NCBI RefSeq assembly: GCF_003399635.1
Contig: NZ_NBXB01000011.1
Location: 124,001-188,000 of the forward strand
DNA length: 64,000 nucleotides
Origin: Subtercola boreus
Lineage (GTDB): Bacteria > Actinomycetota > Actinomycetes > Actinomycetales > Microbacteriaceae
Direction: 5' to 3'
Under the pieces are notes generated by a model. The model was not told the origin of the DNA. It worked only from the letters and a program-made list of their open reading frames with translations, and made no database searches. Within the stretch, counting starts at the first letter, position 1. Every line of letters starts with the position of its first letter. Below are positions 28,807 to 38,300 of this stretch, piece by piece. A program made the position numbers and the translations under genes.

Positions 28807-29610
28807 CTACCGGCCGAAACGCTCCGCCCGCTCGGCGAGCACGAGGTCGGCCGTGATCGCGCTCGCGGTGGCCTGGAGCGCTGGCAGGTACTTCTCGCGC
28901 ACGGTGTCACTCGTGCCGGTCGACGCCGCCGTCGAGATGTTGATCGCCGCGACAACCGCGCCGCTCTCATCGCGGAGGGGCGCTGCGATCGAGCGGAGGC
29001 CCGGTTCGAGCTCCTGGTCGACCACTGTCCAGCCGGCGCTCCGCACCCTGTCGAGCTCCCTGATGAGGGCGCTCTCGGAGACGACGGTGCGTTCGGTCAG
29101 CGCCTGGAGCTTCACGTGGTGCAGGTAGTCGTCCAGGGCATCCGGTGCGAGACCGGCGAGCAGCACCCGGCCCATGGATGTCGCGTAGGCGGGCAGTCGT
29201 GTGCCGAGGTTGATGCCGACCGACATGATGCGGTGCGTCGGAACCCGCACCACGTAGACGATGTCGGCACCGTCGAGCACGGCCGCCGAAGTGGCTTCGC
29301 CGATCGCGTGGGAGAGTTCTTCGAGGTGCGGCTGGGCCACCTCGGGCAGCGTGATGCCCGAGAGGTAGCTGAAGCCGAGCTCGAGCACCTTCGCCGTGAG
29401 CGCGAAGTCCCGGCCGTCGCTTCGCACATAGCCGAGCTCGATCAGGGTCATCAGGAAGCGCCGGGTGGTCGCCCGGGTGAGCCCAGTGGCGCGGGAGATG
29501 TCGCTGAGCGTCATGCGCGGGGTGTCGCGGGAGAACACGCGGATGACACTCAGCCCCCGCGCGAGCGATTGTACGAATCCGCTGCTGGGGCCGGGGATTT
29601 CGTCTGTCAC
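28807..29610 (-). CDS. IclR-family transcriptional regulator (PcaR/PobR-like)
   Basis: 267 residues. N-terminal winged helix with MTLSDISRATGLTRATTRRFLMTLIELGYV, typical of the PcaR/PobR subgroup, then an effector domain (LAGLAPDALDDYL, AAINISTAASTGT). GTG 29610 overlaps the phosphosugar mutase stop (GTGA), so it is the last gene of the pnp-pgm operon. Relatives regulate aromatic catabolism, but no aromatic genes are present here, so control of nucleoside or sugar-phosphate genes is more likely. Confidence 0.87.
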   Translation of the reverse strand: MTDEIPGPSSGFVQSLARGLSVIRVFSRDTPRMTLSDISRATGLTRATTRRFLMTLIELGYVRSDGRDFALTAKVLELGFSYLSGITLPEVAQPHLEELSHAIGEATSAAVLDGADIVYVVRVPTHRIMSVGINLGTRLPAYATSMGRVLLAGLAPDALDDYLHHVKLQALTERTVVSESALIRELDRVRSAGWTVVDQELEPGLRSIAAPLRDESGAVVAAINISTAASTGTSDTVREKYLPALQATASAITADLVLAERAERFGR

Positions 29611-31334
29611 GAGACCAGCTCGCGCATGCCGGCCTCGAGGGCCCCGAGTCGGAGCGCCACAGACTTCTTGCGCTTCTCCAGCCTGCCCGAGGTGCTCGAG
29701 ACGTCGATATAGACCTTGAGCTTCGGCTCTGTTCCGCTGGGGCGAACCATGATGCGCGATCCGTCGTCCATCCGGATGCGCAGGATGTCGCTCGGCGGAA
29801 GCTCCCCTGAACCCGCCGCAAGATCGTCGATGGCGGCCACGTCGATGCCGCCGATCGTCGTCGGCGGTACGGCGCGCAGCCGGCTCATCACGGTCTGGAT
29901 GAGCGTGAGGTCGCTGACCCGCAGCGAGATCTGGGCCGAACCGAAGTGACCGAACTTCTCGCTGAAACGGTCGAGCTGGTCGTCGAGCGTGAAACCGTCG
30001 ACTGCGAGGTCGCTCGCGAGAGCCAGCAGTGCCACAGCAGCGGAGATTCCGTCTTTGTCGCGAACGGTCTGCGGGTTGACGAGGTAGCCGAGGGCCTCCT
30101 CGTATCCGAAGATGAGCCCCGGCACGCGGGAGACCCACTTGAACCCGGTTAGCGTCTCCTGGAACCCCAGCCCATACGCCCGGGCGACGGCGGCGAGAGC
30201 GGGCGAGGAGACGACAGAGCAGGCCAGCGTGGGGCGCGGCATGTCACCGGGAGCCGACGACTTCCGGCCGCGCTCCGCCGCGTAGGCCTCGGCCGCCCGC
30301 CAGCCGAGAAGCGCTCCCACCTCGTTGCCGGTCAACCGGCGGAAGCCCGAGTCGGACCCCTTGTCGGGCATCGCGATGGCGAGCCGGTCGGCATCAGGGT
30401 CATTCGCGATGATGAGCTGCGCCCCGCCGGAACGAGCCGCCGCATACGCCAGGTCGAGGGCGCCGGGCTCCTCGGGGTTCGGGAATGCGACCGTGGGGAA
30501 CCGGGCATCCGGCCGGATCTGCGCTGTCACAACGTCGGGCTCGATGTACCCTGCCGCACCGAGCACGCGCGAGAACGCCTCCCAGCCCACGCCGTGGAGC
30601 GCGGTGTAGACGACGCGCGGCTGCGCACCGATCTCCGCAGCCGGAAGCCAGCTCACAGCGGCTGTCTGGGTGACGTAGGCCTCGAAGACCGATTCCGGCG
30701 CGAGTTCGTACTCACTCGAACGGGGCAGCTCGGAGATCGGCCCGGCCGAGGCCACGCGCAGGATGTGGGCCTCGATCTCGGAGTCGACCGGCGCGATGAT
30801 CTGCGACCCCTCGTCGGCGTCGCCGAGATACACCTTGTAGCCGTTGTCGTTCGGCGGATTGTGCGAGGCCGTGACCATGACGCCGGCACTCGTGCCCAGA
30901 TGCCGCACGGCGAAGGCGACGAGCGGAGTCGGTAGCAGCCGCGGCAGCAGGATCGCCCGCACACCCGCCCCGGCGAGCAGCTCGGCGGAGTCGGTGGCGA
31001 AGACCTGGGAGTTCTTTCGCCCGTCGTAGCCCACCACCACCGACGGCACCTCACCCGGGGCTGCGCGTTCGAGCAGGAAGTCGGCGAGACCGCGCGCGGC
31101 CTGGGCCACGAGAACCCGGTTCATGCGGTTGGGGCCCGCCGCAATCGCACCGCGGAGCCCTGCCGTGCCGAAGGCCAGCCTGCCGTCGAAGCGGTCGGCG
31201 AGCTCGGCGACCGCCGTCTCGTCGCCGCCCTGCGCTGCCGTGACGAGCGCAGTCAGTTCGGCCCGGGTCTCCTCGTCGGGATCCTGCGCGATCCAGGCGT
31301 GTGCGGCGGTGGCGAGCTCGCCGCGCGCGCTCAC
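29607..31334 (-). CDS. Phospho-sugar mutase (PGM2 / phosphomannomutase-phosphopentomutase type)
   Basis: Interconverts 1- and 6- (or 5-) phosphates of sugars. 575 residues of the alpha-D-phosphohexomutase superfamily: FGTAGLRG near 55, catalytic serine loop TASHNP at 155-160, metal loop NDPDADR, sugar-binding GYEEALGY, and phosphate-binding RPSGTEPK near the C-terminus. The length and FGTAGLRG motif fit the PGM2 group, which includes phosphopentomutases. Being coupled to purine nucleoside phosphorylase (GTGA overlap with its stop), it may turn ribose 1-phosphate into ribose 5-phosphate. GTG start at 31334. Confidence 0.9.
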   Translation of the reverse strand: MSARGELATAAHAWIAQDPDEETRAELTALVTAAQGGDETAVAELADRFDGRLAFGTAGLRGAIAAGPNRMNRVLVAQAARGLADFLLERAAPGEVPSVVVGYDGRKNSQVFATDSAELLAGAGVRAILLPRLLPTPLVAFAVRHLGTSAGVMVTASHNPPNDNGYKVYLGDADEGSQIIAPVDSEIEAHILRVASAGPISELPRSSEYELAPESVFEAYVTQTAAVSWLPAAEIGAQPRVVYTALHGVGWEAFSRVLGAAGYIEPDVVTAQIRPDARFPTVAFPNPEEPGALDLAYAAARSGGAQLIIANDPDADRLAIAMPDKGSDSGFRRLTGNEVGALLGWRAAEAYAAERGRKSSAPGDMPRPTLACSVVSSPALAAVARAYGLGFQETLTGFKWVSRVPGLIFGYEEALGYLVNPQTVRDKDGISAAVALLALASDLAVDGFTLDDQLDRFSEKFGHFGSAQISLRVSDLTLIQTVMSRLRAVPPTTIGGIDVAAIDDLAAGSGELPPSDILRIRMDDGSRIMVRPSGTEPKLKVYIDVSSTSGRLEKRKKSVALRLGALEAGMRELVS

Positions 31335-32167
31335 AGGGCCGCCACGATGCGGGCGAGGAGGGCAGTGATGACCGGCTCGGCCTGCTGGCCGGCCTCGAGG
31401 ACCTCTTTGTGCGAGAGCGGCGTCTTCTGGATGCCCGCCGCCAAGTTCGTGATCAGCGACATGCCGAGCACCTCCATGCCCGCCTCGCGGGCCGCGATCG
31501 CCTCGAGGGCGGTCGACATGCCCACGATGTGGCCGCCGATCGCCTTGGCCATCTGTACCTCGGCCGGGGTCTCGTAGTGGGGCCCGCGGAACTGCACGTA
31601 GACGCCCTCGTCGAGTTCGGCATCCACCGACCGGGCGACGTCGCGGAGGCGCTTCGAATAGAGATCGGTGAGGTCGATGAAGGTGGCGCCCTCGAGCGGC
31701 GAGTCGGCGGTGAGGTTGATGTGGTCGCTGATCAGCACCGGGCTGCCCGGCGTCCACGTCTCGCGGATTCCGCCGGCACCATTGGTGAGGATCATCACCT
31801 TCGCGCCCGTTGCTGCCGCCGTTCGCACGCTGTGCACCACCCGGCGGACGCCATGGCTCTCGTAGTAGTGGGTGCGCGCACCGATCACGAGTGCGTGCTT
31901 GCCGCCCGGCAGGCGCACCGATCGGAGCGAGCCGACGTGGCCGATCACGGCGGGCGCGCTGAAGCCGACGATCTCGGTGGCCGGGATCGTGGCGACGGTC
32001 TCACCGATGAGATCGGCCGCCTTCGCCCAGCCGCTGCCGAGCGTGAGGGCGATGTCGTGCTTCTCGATGCCGCTCTTCTCGGCGATCTGGCCGGCCGCCT
32101 CACGGGCGATGTCGAAGGGGCTCGAGTCCGGCTGGTCGAGGGGGTTCAGGGCTGCTGCAGAAGACAT
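31331..32167 (-). CDS. punA: Purine-nucleoside phosphorylase (trimeric, PunA type)
   Basis: Phosphorolysis of purine (deoxy)nucleosides. In 278 residues the phosphate loop is LTLGSGWA (42-48), followed by GRTHYYE-like GARTHYYESHG, TNGAGGI and the base-site region GPHYETPAE and MSTALEAI. ATG 32167 lies 6 nt after TACAGT (leaderless pattern); upstream in-frame codons at 32209 run past the promoter. Head of the operon punA-pgm-iclR. Confidence 0.93.
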   Translation of the reverse strand: MSSAAALNPLDQPDSSPFDIAREAAGQIAEKSGIEKHDIALTLGSGWAKAADLIGETVATIPATEIVGFSAPAVIGHVGSLRSVRLPGGKHALVIGARTHYYESHGVRRVVHSVRTAAATGAKVMILTNGAGGIRETWTPGSPVLISDHINLTADSPLEGATFIDLTDLYSKRLRDVARSVDAELDEGVYVQFRGPHYETPAEVQMAKAIGGHIVGMSTALEAIAAREAGMEVLGMSLITNLAAGIQKTPLSHKEVLEAGQQAEPVITALLARIVAAL

Positions 32168-32262
32168 GTCTTTACTGTAGTTAACACAATCGTCATCTTC
32201 TGGGAGCAAACCGGAACCTGTGGAGTTTGTCGGCAGATGGGCGGCTGGGGAACAATGGACGC

Positions 32263-33696
32263 ATGGCCTATGAATTCGAGCGCAAGCAGAGAATCACCGT
32301 TCTGGGCGGTGGGCCGGGCGGGTACGAAGCGGCCATCGCCGGAGCCCAGCTCGGTGGGGAAGTCACCCTGATCGAGCGGGTCGGGGTGGGCGGATCCGCC
32401 GTTCTCACCGACGTCGTGCCCTCGAAGACCCTGATCGCGACGGCCGAGGCAGCCAACGCGATCGGCGACGCGGCCGACCTAGGCGTGCAGTTCTTCGCCC
32501 GCACCGACGCGGGCCGGCCGATCCGTCCCGACGTCGCCGTGAACATCGCTGCCGTCAACAAGCGGCTGCTCGGGCTCGCGCGCCAGCAGTCCGAAGACAT
32601 GAAGTCGACGCTCATCCGCTCGGGTGTGAAGATCGTGCAGGGCGAGGGCCGGCTCGATGGACCCGATGCCATCATCGTCTCGACCGGTGGCCCCGACGGT
32701 GTCGACTTCGATCGCATCGAGGGCGACACCACCGTGATCTCGGTGGGCGCCAGCCCGCGCCTGCTCGCGAGCGCCATGCCCGACGGCGAGCGCATCTTCA
32801 CCTGGACGCAGCTCTACAACCTGCAGTCGATCCCCGAGCACCTCATCGTGGTCGGATCGGGCGTGACGGGCGCCGAGTTCGCCTCTGCCTACACCGCTCT
32901 CGGCTCCAAGGTGACCCTGATCTCGAGCCGCGACCAGGTGCTGCCGGGCGAGGATGCGGATGCCGCCGCGGTGATCGAGAACGTCTTCCGCCGGAACGGG
33001 ATGACCGTGCTGTCGAAGTCGCGGGCCGACTCCGTGGTGCGTACGGAGAACGGCGTCATCGCGACGCTCTCCGACGGGCGTACCGTCGAAGGTTCGCACT
33101 GCCTGATGGCCGTCGGAGCGGTGCCCAACACAGCCGGTATCGGGCTCGAGGAGGCGGGCGTGCAGCTCACCGAGAGCGGACACATCCGCGTCAACCGAGT
33201 CGCCCGCACGAGCGTGCCGAGCATCTACGCGGCAGGGGACTGCACGACGTTCCTGCCGCTGGCCTCCGTCGCCTCGATGCAGGGGCGCACGGCGATGTTC
33301 CACGCGATGGGCGATGCGGTGAATCCGACCGAGATCAGGAACGTGGCGTCGAACATCTTCACGCAGCCCGAGATCGCGACCGTCGGCTGGACGCAGCGGC
33401 AGATCGAGGAGGGCATCGCGCAGGGCGACATCTACAAGCTGCCGCTCTCGGAGAACCCGCGGGCGAAGATGATGGGCATCAAGGACGGTTTCGTCAAGCT
33501 GTTCGCGCGCACCGGGTCGGGCACGGTCATCGGCGGCGTCATCGTGGCGCCCAAGGCCTCGGAGCTGATCTTCCCGATCGCGCTGGCCGTGGAGCACCGG
33601 CTCACGGTCGACCAGGTGTCGCGGGCGTTCACGGTCTACCCGTCGCTGACCGGGTCGATCACGGATGCCGCTCGCGCGATGCACATCGTTCTGTAG
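32263..33696 (+). CDS. lpdA: LpdA-type NAD(P)H:quinone dehydrogenase (pyridine nucleotide-disulfide fold without redox cysteines)
   Basis: A 477-residue flavoprotein with FAD loop VLGGGPGGYEAA, NAD loop VVGSGVTGAEFA, IYAAGDC and the dimerisation domain. Where lipoamide dehydrogenases have CxxxxC, this reads GGSAVLTDVVPSK, so both cysteines are missing and disulfide chemistry is excluded. This is the state known for mycobacterial LpdA (quinone reductase). It is divergent from punA. ATG 32263 has GGGGAA upstream; the -10-like AACAAT ends 6 nt before it. Confidence 0.87.
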   Translation: MAYEFERKQRITVLGGGPGGYEAAIAGAQLGGEVTLIERVGVGGSAVLTDVVPSKTLIATAEAANAIGDAADLGVQFFARTDAGRPIRPDVAVNIAAVNKRLLGLARQQSEDMKSTLIRSGVKIVQGEGRLDGPDAIIVSTGGPDGVDFDRIEGDTTVISVGASPRLLASAMPDGERIFTWTQLYNLQSIPEHLIVVGSGVTGAEFASAYTALGSKVTLISSRDQVLPGEDADAAAVIENVFRRNGMTVLSKSRADSVVRTENGVIATLSDGRTVEGSHCLMAVGAVPNTAGIGLEEAGVQLTESGHIRVNRVARTSVPSIYAAGDCTTFLPLASVASMQGRTAMFHAMGDAVNPTEIRNVASNIFTQPEIATVGWTQRQIEEGIAQGDIYKLPLSENPRAKMMGIKDGFVKLFARTGSGTVIGGVIVAPKASELIFPIALAVEHRLTVDQVSRAFTVYPSLTGSITDAARAMHIVL

Positions 33697-33847
33697 GGCT
33701 CCTCCGTCTTCTCGTCCACAGGGGCGGTGATGCCCGGGGTTGTGCACGCCGGTGGCGGGCGCGCTCTTTCGTGAACTATGCTCACGTTCGGGGGCGGGTG
33801 TCGTCGCCGTTCGACGGTCTGCATCGTCGAACGAAAGTCACCACGCC

Positions 33848-35164
33848 ATGAAACTCCGGCTCCTCGCCGCCCTGCCCCTCGTCGCTGCTCTCCTCTCTGC
33901 GGGGATGCCCGCCGCCCAGGCTGCGCCCGACGTCACCGATCCGTTCGCCTCGCTTGCGGCGGGGTCGGAGCCCTCGCACATCCTCGTCGACGGCTCCGGC
34001 GACATCTACACGCTGAACACCGGCAACGAGTCGATCAGCAAGATCCACCCCGACGGTACGTTCGACGCGCACTTCCATGCTGAGTTCCCGTCGTTCTCGC
34101 AGCCGAACTCGTTCGCGACCGACGGCCACGGCTCCCTCTACGTGTCGAGCTACCTCGCGAGCACCGTCTGGCGGGTCGACGGCACAACGGGCACCATCAA
34201 CGCTGCTTTCTCTGTGCGTCTCGGAACCGAACTCGACGGCCAACTTCCCCAATCCGTGACGGTCGACCTGTTCGGCAACATCTTCGTCGCCACCCACTCG
34301 CCCGCAGCTGTTGTGAAGCTCGCGCCCACCGGCGACGTGTTGGGGCGTTACGCGCTGGCCATCGGATCAGGGCCAGTCGACATCATGACCGACTGGGCAG
34401 GCTCGGTCTACACGGCGAACGCGGCCGACAGCACGATCTCCCGGGTCGCCTTCGACGGCGCCGGTGCCGCAACCGTGGACCGTCGCTTCGCCGTGCTCGA
34501 CTCCGGGGCGATGCCGATCTCGGTCACCAGCAACAATCGGGGGCAGCTCTACACCGCGAATTCGGGAGACAACACGGTGAGCAGTATCGACCTCGCACTT
34601 CCGCCGGGCTCAGCTCCCGCGACGACGACACTGATGCCGCCGGATTCGTATCCCTACAACGTCACCTCCGACCGCCACGGGAATGTCTTCGTGACCAACC
34701 TCGGAACAGCCTCCGTCTCCCTGTTCGAGTCGACGGGTCGCTTCACCCCCGTCGTGGCACAGCTCTCGAGCGCCGAGACGCCGGAAGCAGCGGCCATCAG
34801 TGGATACGGCCAGCTCTACACGGCCAATGCGCTCTCGAGCACGGTCACCAGGTTCGGCCTGGGCCCGACCTTCGCCACGGCACCTGTCGCGTCGGCTCGG
34901 GTGGGAGACGCCTACAGCTCCGGTGTCACAGTCACCGGTCTCGATCCGATCACCTTCTCCGCCGTCGGCTTCCTCCCTCCCGGAATCGGGGTCGACGCAG
35001 GCACCGGCACCCTCGCCGGCACACCGACCACAGCCGGAACCTTCACCTTCGATCTCGTCGCTGCGAATGTTGCGGGTGCGACGGCTCAAACGGTATCGAT
35101 CACGGTCGCGCCATCGCCCGGCAGCACAGGCTGCTGGTACTGGCGCGAGGCCTGCGGCCTCTAA
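33848..35164 (+). CDS. Secreted beta-propeller (NHL/YncE-like) protein with a C-terminal Ig-like domain
   Basis: 438 residues. Sec signal peptide MKLRLLAALPLVAALLSAG ending near AQA-A (residue about 26). The body is a series of propeller blades with recurring words IYTLNTGNESISKI, LYVSSYLASTVWRV, VYTANAADSTISRV, LYTANSGDNTVSSI and LYTANALSSTVTRF. A putative Ig-fold repeat follows (TFSAVGFLPPGIGVDAGTGTLAGTP). The tail is GCWYWREACGL with two Cys, possibly a disulfide loop. No membrane anchor or LPXTG is seen, so it is probably exported. Function unknown. Confidence 0.8.
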   Translation: MKLRLLAALPLVAALLSAGMPAAQAAPDVTDPFASLAAGSEPSHILVDGSGDIYTLNTGNESISKIHPDGTFDAHFHAEFPSFSQPNSFATDGHGSLYVSSYLASTVWRVDGTTGTINAAFSVRLGTELDGQLPQSVTVDLFGNIFVATHSPAAVVKLAPTGDVLGRYALAIGSGPVDIMTDWAGSVYTANAADSTISRVAFDGAGAATVDRRFAVLDSGAMPISVTSNNRGQLYTANSGDNTVSSIDLALPPGSAPATTTLMPPDSYPYNVTSDRHGNVFVTNLGTASVSLFESTGRFTPVVAQLSSAETPEAAAISGYGQLYTANALSSTVTRFGLGPTFATAPVASARVGDAYSSGVTVTGLDPITFSAVGFLPPGIGVDAGTGTLAGTPTTAGTFTFDLVAANVAGATAQTVSITVAPSPGSTGCWYWREACGL

Positions 35165-35226
35165 CGATCTGAATCGGCGGCCCCTTCGCCCGGTCGTCGA
35201 AGCCCCGGCCCAGGCTCACGCCCGTG

Positions 35227-35293
35227 CACAATTCAGGAGGAGAGCGCCACCGTCGAGCATGTGGGCCTGGCGGCGCAAATGTCCTGAATTGTG
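35227..35293. repeat. Long hairpin between converging genes (12-bp perfect outer stem)
   Basis: CACAATTCAGGA (35227-35238) pairs perfectly with TCCTGAATTGTG (35282-35293). Inside, GCGCCA and TGGCG can pair to extend the structure. It lies between the propeller gene (ends 35164) and the helicase gene (ends 35309 on the other strand), so it may be a bidirectional terminator. Confidence 0.7.
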
Positions 35294-35308
35294 TGCGGGG
35301 CGGTCGCG

Positions 35309-38300
35309 CTACGCGAGCAGGCCGCGGATGTCATCCGCGGTAAGGGCGCTGCTGAAGACGGCGTCGTCGTCCATCACGGCGTCGAAGAGCTTCGACTTCT
35401 GCTCCTTCAGCGCCATGACCTTCTCCTCGATGGTGTCCTGGGCGACGAGGCGGTAGACGTTCACGCTCTTCGTCTGCCCGATGCGATGGGTGCGGTCGAT
35501 CGCCTGCGACTCGGTGGCGGGATTCCACCAGGGGTCGAGCAGGAAGACGTAGTCGGCCTCGGTGAGGTTGAGTCCGAATCCGCCCGCCTTCAAGCTGATC
35601 AGGAAGACGGGGGCGGTACCCGATTTGAACGATTCGATGATCTTCGCGCGGTTGCGGGAGGAGCCGTCGAGATACTCGAAGGCGATGCCCGCTGCCGCCA
35701 GCCTCTCGGCGGCCAGCCCGAGGAACGAGGTGAACTGGCTGAAGATGAGGGCGCGGTGCCCCTCCGCCACGACATCGTCGAGCTGTTCGAGCAGGGCGTC
35801 GAGCTTGCTCGACGGGATCGACCGGTACTTCTCGTCGATGAGCGAGGCGTCGAGGCTCAGCATCCGGAGCAGAGTGAGCGAGCGGAACACGATGAACCGG
35901 TTCTTGTCGAGATCGTCCACCAGGCCGAGGAGTTTCTGTCGCTCCTTCTGAAAGAAGGTGTCGTAGAGCCGACGGTGCGCGGGGGAGAGGGCGATCTGAA
36001 GCACCTGCTCTTGCTTTGCCGGTAGCTCGGGGGCGACGAGCTGCTTGGTGCGCCGCATCATGAGCGGCCGGATGCGTCGCCGGAGCTTTGGCATCAGGGA
36101 GTCGTCGAGCATCCGTTCGATCGGGCGCACATACTCCTCCGTGAATCGGCTCGCCGCCGGGAAGAGCCCGGGTGCGACGATGTCGAAGAGCGACCACAGT
36201 TCCATCAGGTTGTTCTCGAGAGGAGTTCCCGTGATGGCCAACTTGAAGGGAGCGTCGAGTTCTTTGGCGCATTCGTGCAGCTTCGACATGTGGTTCTTGA
36301 TGAACTGGGCCTCATCGAGGATCAGGCCCGACCATTCGACAGCGCGGTATGCGGAAGCGTCGAGCCGGAACAGCGTGTAGCTCGTCACAACGACGTGGGC
36401 TCCCACCGCGGCATCCGAAACGCTCTGCCGGCTCTTCGCCTGGGTCGACGTGATGCCCCGAACGAGCAGCCCCGGAGTGAAACGCGCGGCCTCGGCCAGC
36501 CAGTTGGACACGACAGACGTCGGCGCGACGACGAGAAAGGGCGGAGCATCCGGAGCCGCATTCCGCGCGTGCGCCAGCATCGCGAGCGTCTGGAGCGTCT
36601 TGCCGAGGCCCATGTCGTCGGCGAGCACGCCGCCGAGCCGCTGCTGCTCGAGGAACGCGAGCCACTGGAATCCCTCGACCTGGTAGGGGCGGAGTGTCGC
36701 CTGAACGCCCGGCGGCACTTCCGGCTTGGGGATGTCCGTCAGCTCGTTCAGCCCGGTGACCGCCTCCCGCCAGGCGACAGCCTGCACCGTGTCTTCGGCG
36801 AGTTCTTCAAACTCCGACCAGAGACTCGACTGGTAGCGGCTGATGCGCACGCCGGTCTCCCACTCGTCGAGGGTGTTCGCCTCGTCGAGCAGGTCGCGCA
36901 ACCGGTCGAATACCGGATGATCGAGCGTCAGGTAGGTCTTGTCGACCATGAGGAGCTTCTTCTGGTTCTTCGCCAGCGCCTTGAAGAGCGGCCCGAACGG
37001 CACCTGGTAGCCGCCGACGTTCACCACGACGCCGAGGTCGAACCAGTCCCGCTTGTCGCTCTCGACGGTGGTGAACGTGAGCTCCGGCTCGCCCGTGAGT
37101 TCGCGATAGTCGGGCCGGCGTCCGACGACATCCACGCGCAGCCCGAGCAGGCCCTCCAGCCTCGGCAGAGTCTTGTCGGTGAAGATCGCCGCGTCGTAGC
37201 CGTGCAGCGCCAGACTGGGATTCAGCGGTTCGAGCGCGGCGACATCCAGGTCGCCGAACGCGTCGAGCGCCTCGATGGATGCGCCGTCGGGCTCGGCGGC
37301 GAGCACCTCCGTCACGCGGGCGAGCGTCTCGCGCTCCGTCGTGGGATCGCGAAGCACGGTGCTGGTGTCGTCGGGTCGGCTCTCACCGTCGGCATCCGGG
37401 TAGAGCGCCATCCGTGCCATCCGTGAACCCACCGCGTACTCCCAGCTCCAGTCGAGCGAGAGCACGTTCTTCGCGCGGAACCGTGCTGCAAGCACGAGCA
37501 CCGGCGGAACCACCCCGGGCAGCTCCACAGAATCGTCGGGACTGTCGACGTCGATCGCGCGTCGCAGCCGCGGGAGAAAGTCTTCGACGAACTCCTCGAC
37601 CTCATCGGGCGGCACCACGATGTCGGTGTTCCGGTCGAGCAGCCCCAGCGCCTGCTCGCTCAGCCCGTTCGGGACTGGCGCGATGTTCACGCGGAGCGCG
37701 GGCAGGAGCTCGTAGGTGTACACGCCGTGGGCGCCGATCGCCCCGACCGACTCGCGCGGCGATGCGCTGCCGTCGATCACGGCGACGGCGGCGAGCTGCA
37801 GCGCGCCCGCTGTTCCGCGGGTCGCGTCGAGTCGCACCGAGCCCTCGGATCCCCGGCTGATGACCGCGCTCTTCTTCGTGCCGAGAAGCGGAATCCCCAG
37901 CCTCGCGGCCTCGTCGAGTAGGTGCCAGAGCAGCGGGCTCGTGAACTCGTCGAGGTACAACCAGTCCGTCTCGTGCCCGGTGTAGAGCTCCCGCGTCGCC
38001 CGGTGCACCGCGGCGAACTGGGCGAACCAGCGCAGGTGCTCCGGCTCGAGGTTCAGCCGGTTCACTTGGTGCGTGAACGACGACCAAGTGACGTTCGCCT
38101 TGATGTATCCGCCGGAATCGGAGCGGATGACAGGCCGAACCCCCAGCCTCCGTGGCGGTTGCCCGATCGTGTCGTCGCGCGCCTTCGCCACCTGAGCGGG
38201 TCGCGACGCCGGCCCCCGCCACTGCTCCCGTGTGCGTGGGACGAATTCGCGCACCTCGAACTGCAGCCCCATGCGGGTGGGCGGTCTCGGTGTGCCGCCT

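Noticed and set aside
28807-30138. Extended frame joining the second IclR gene to upstream sequence
   Set aside because: Residues beyond the GTG at 29610 are the phosphosugar mutase read in another frame; the GTGA overlap defines the start.
32263-33696. Lipoamide dehydrogenase or mercuric reductase
   Set aside because: The redox-active CxxxxC is missing (GGSAVLTDVVPSK), so disulfide chemistry is not possible; the quinone-reductase LpdA group fits.
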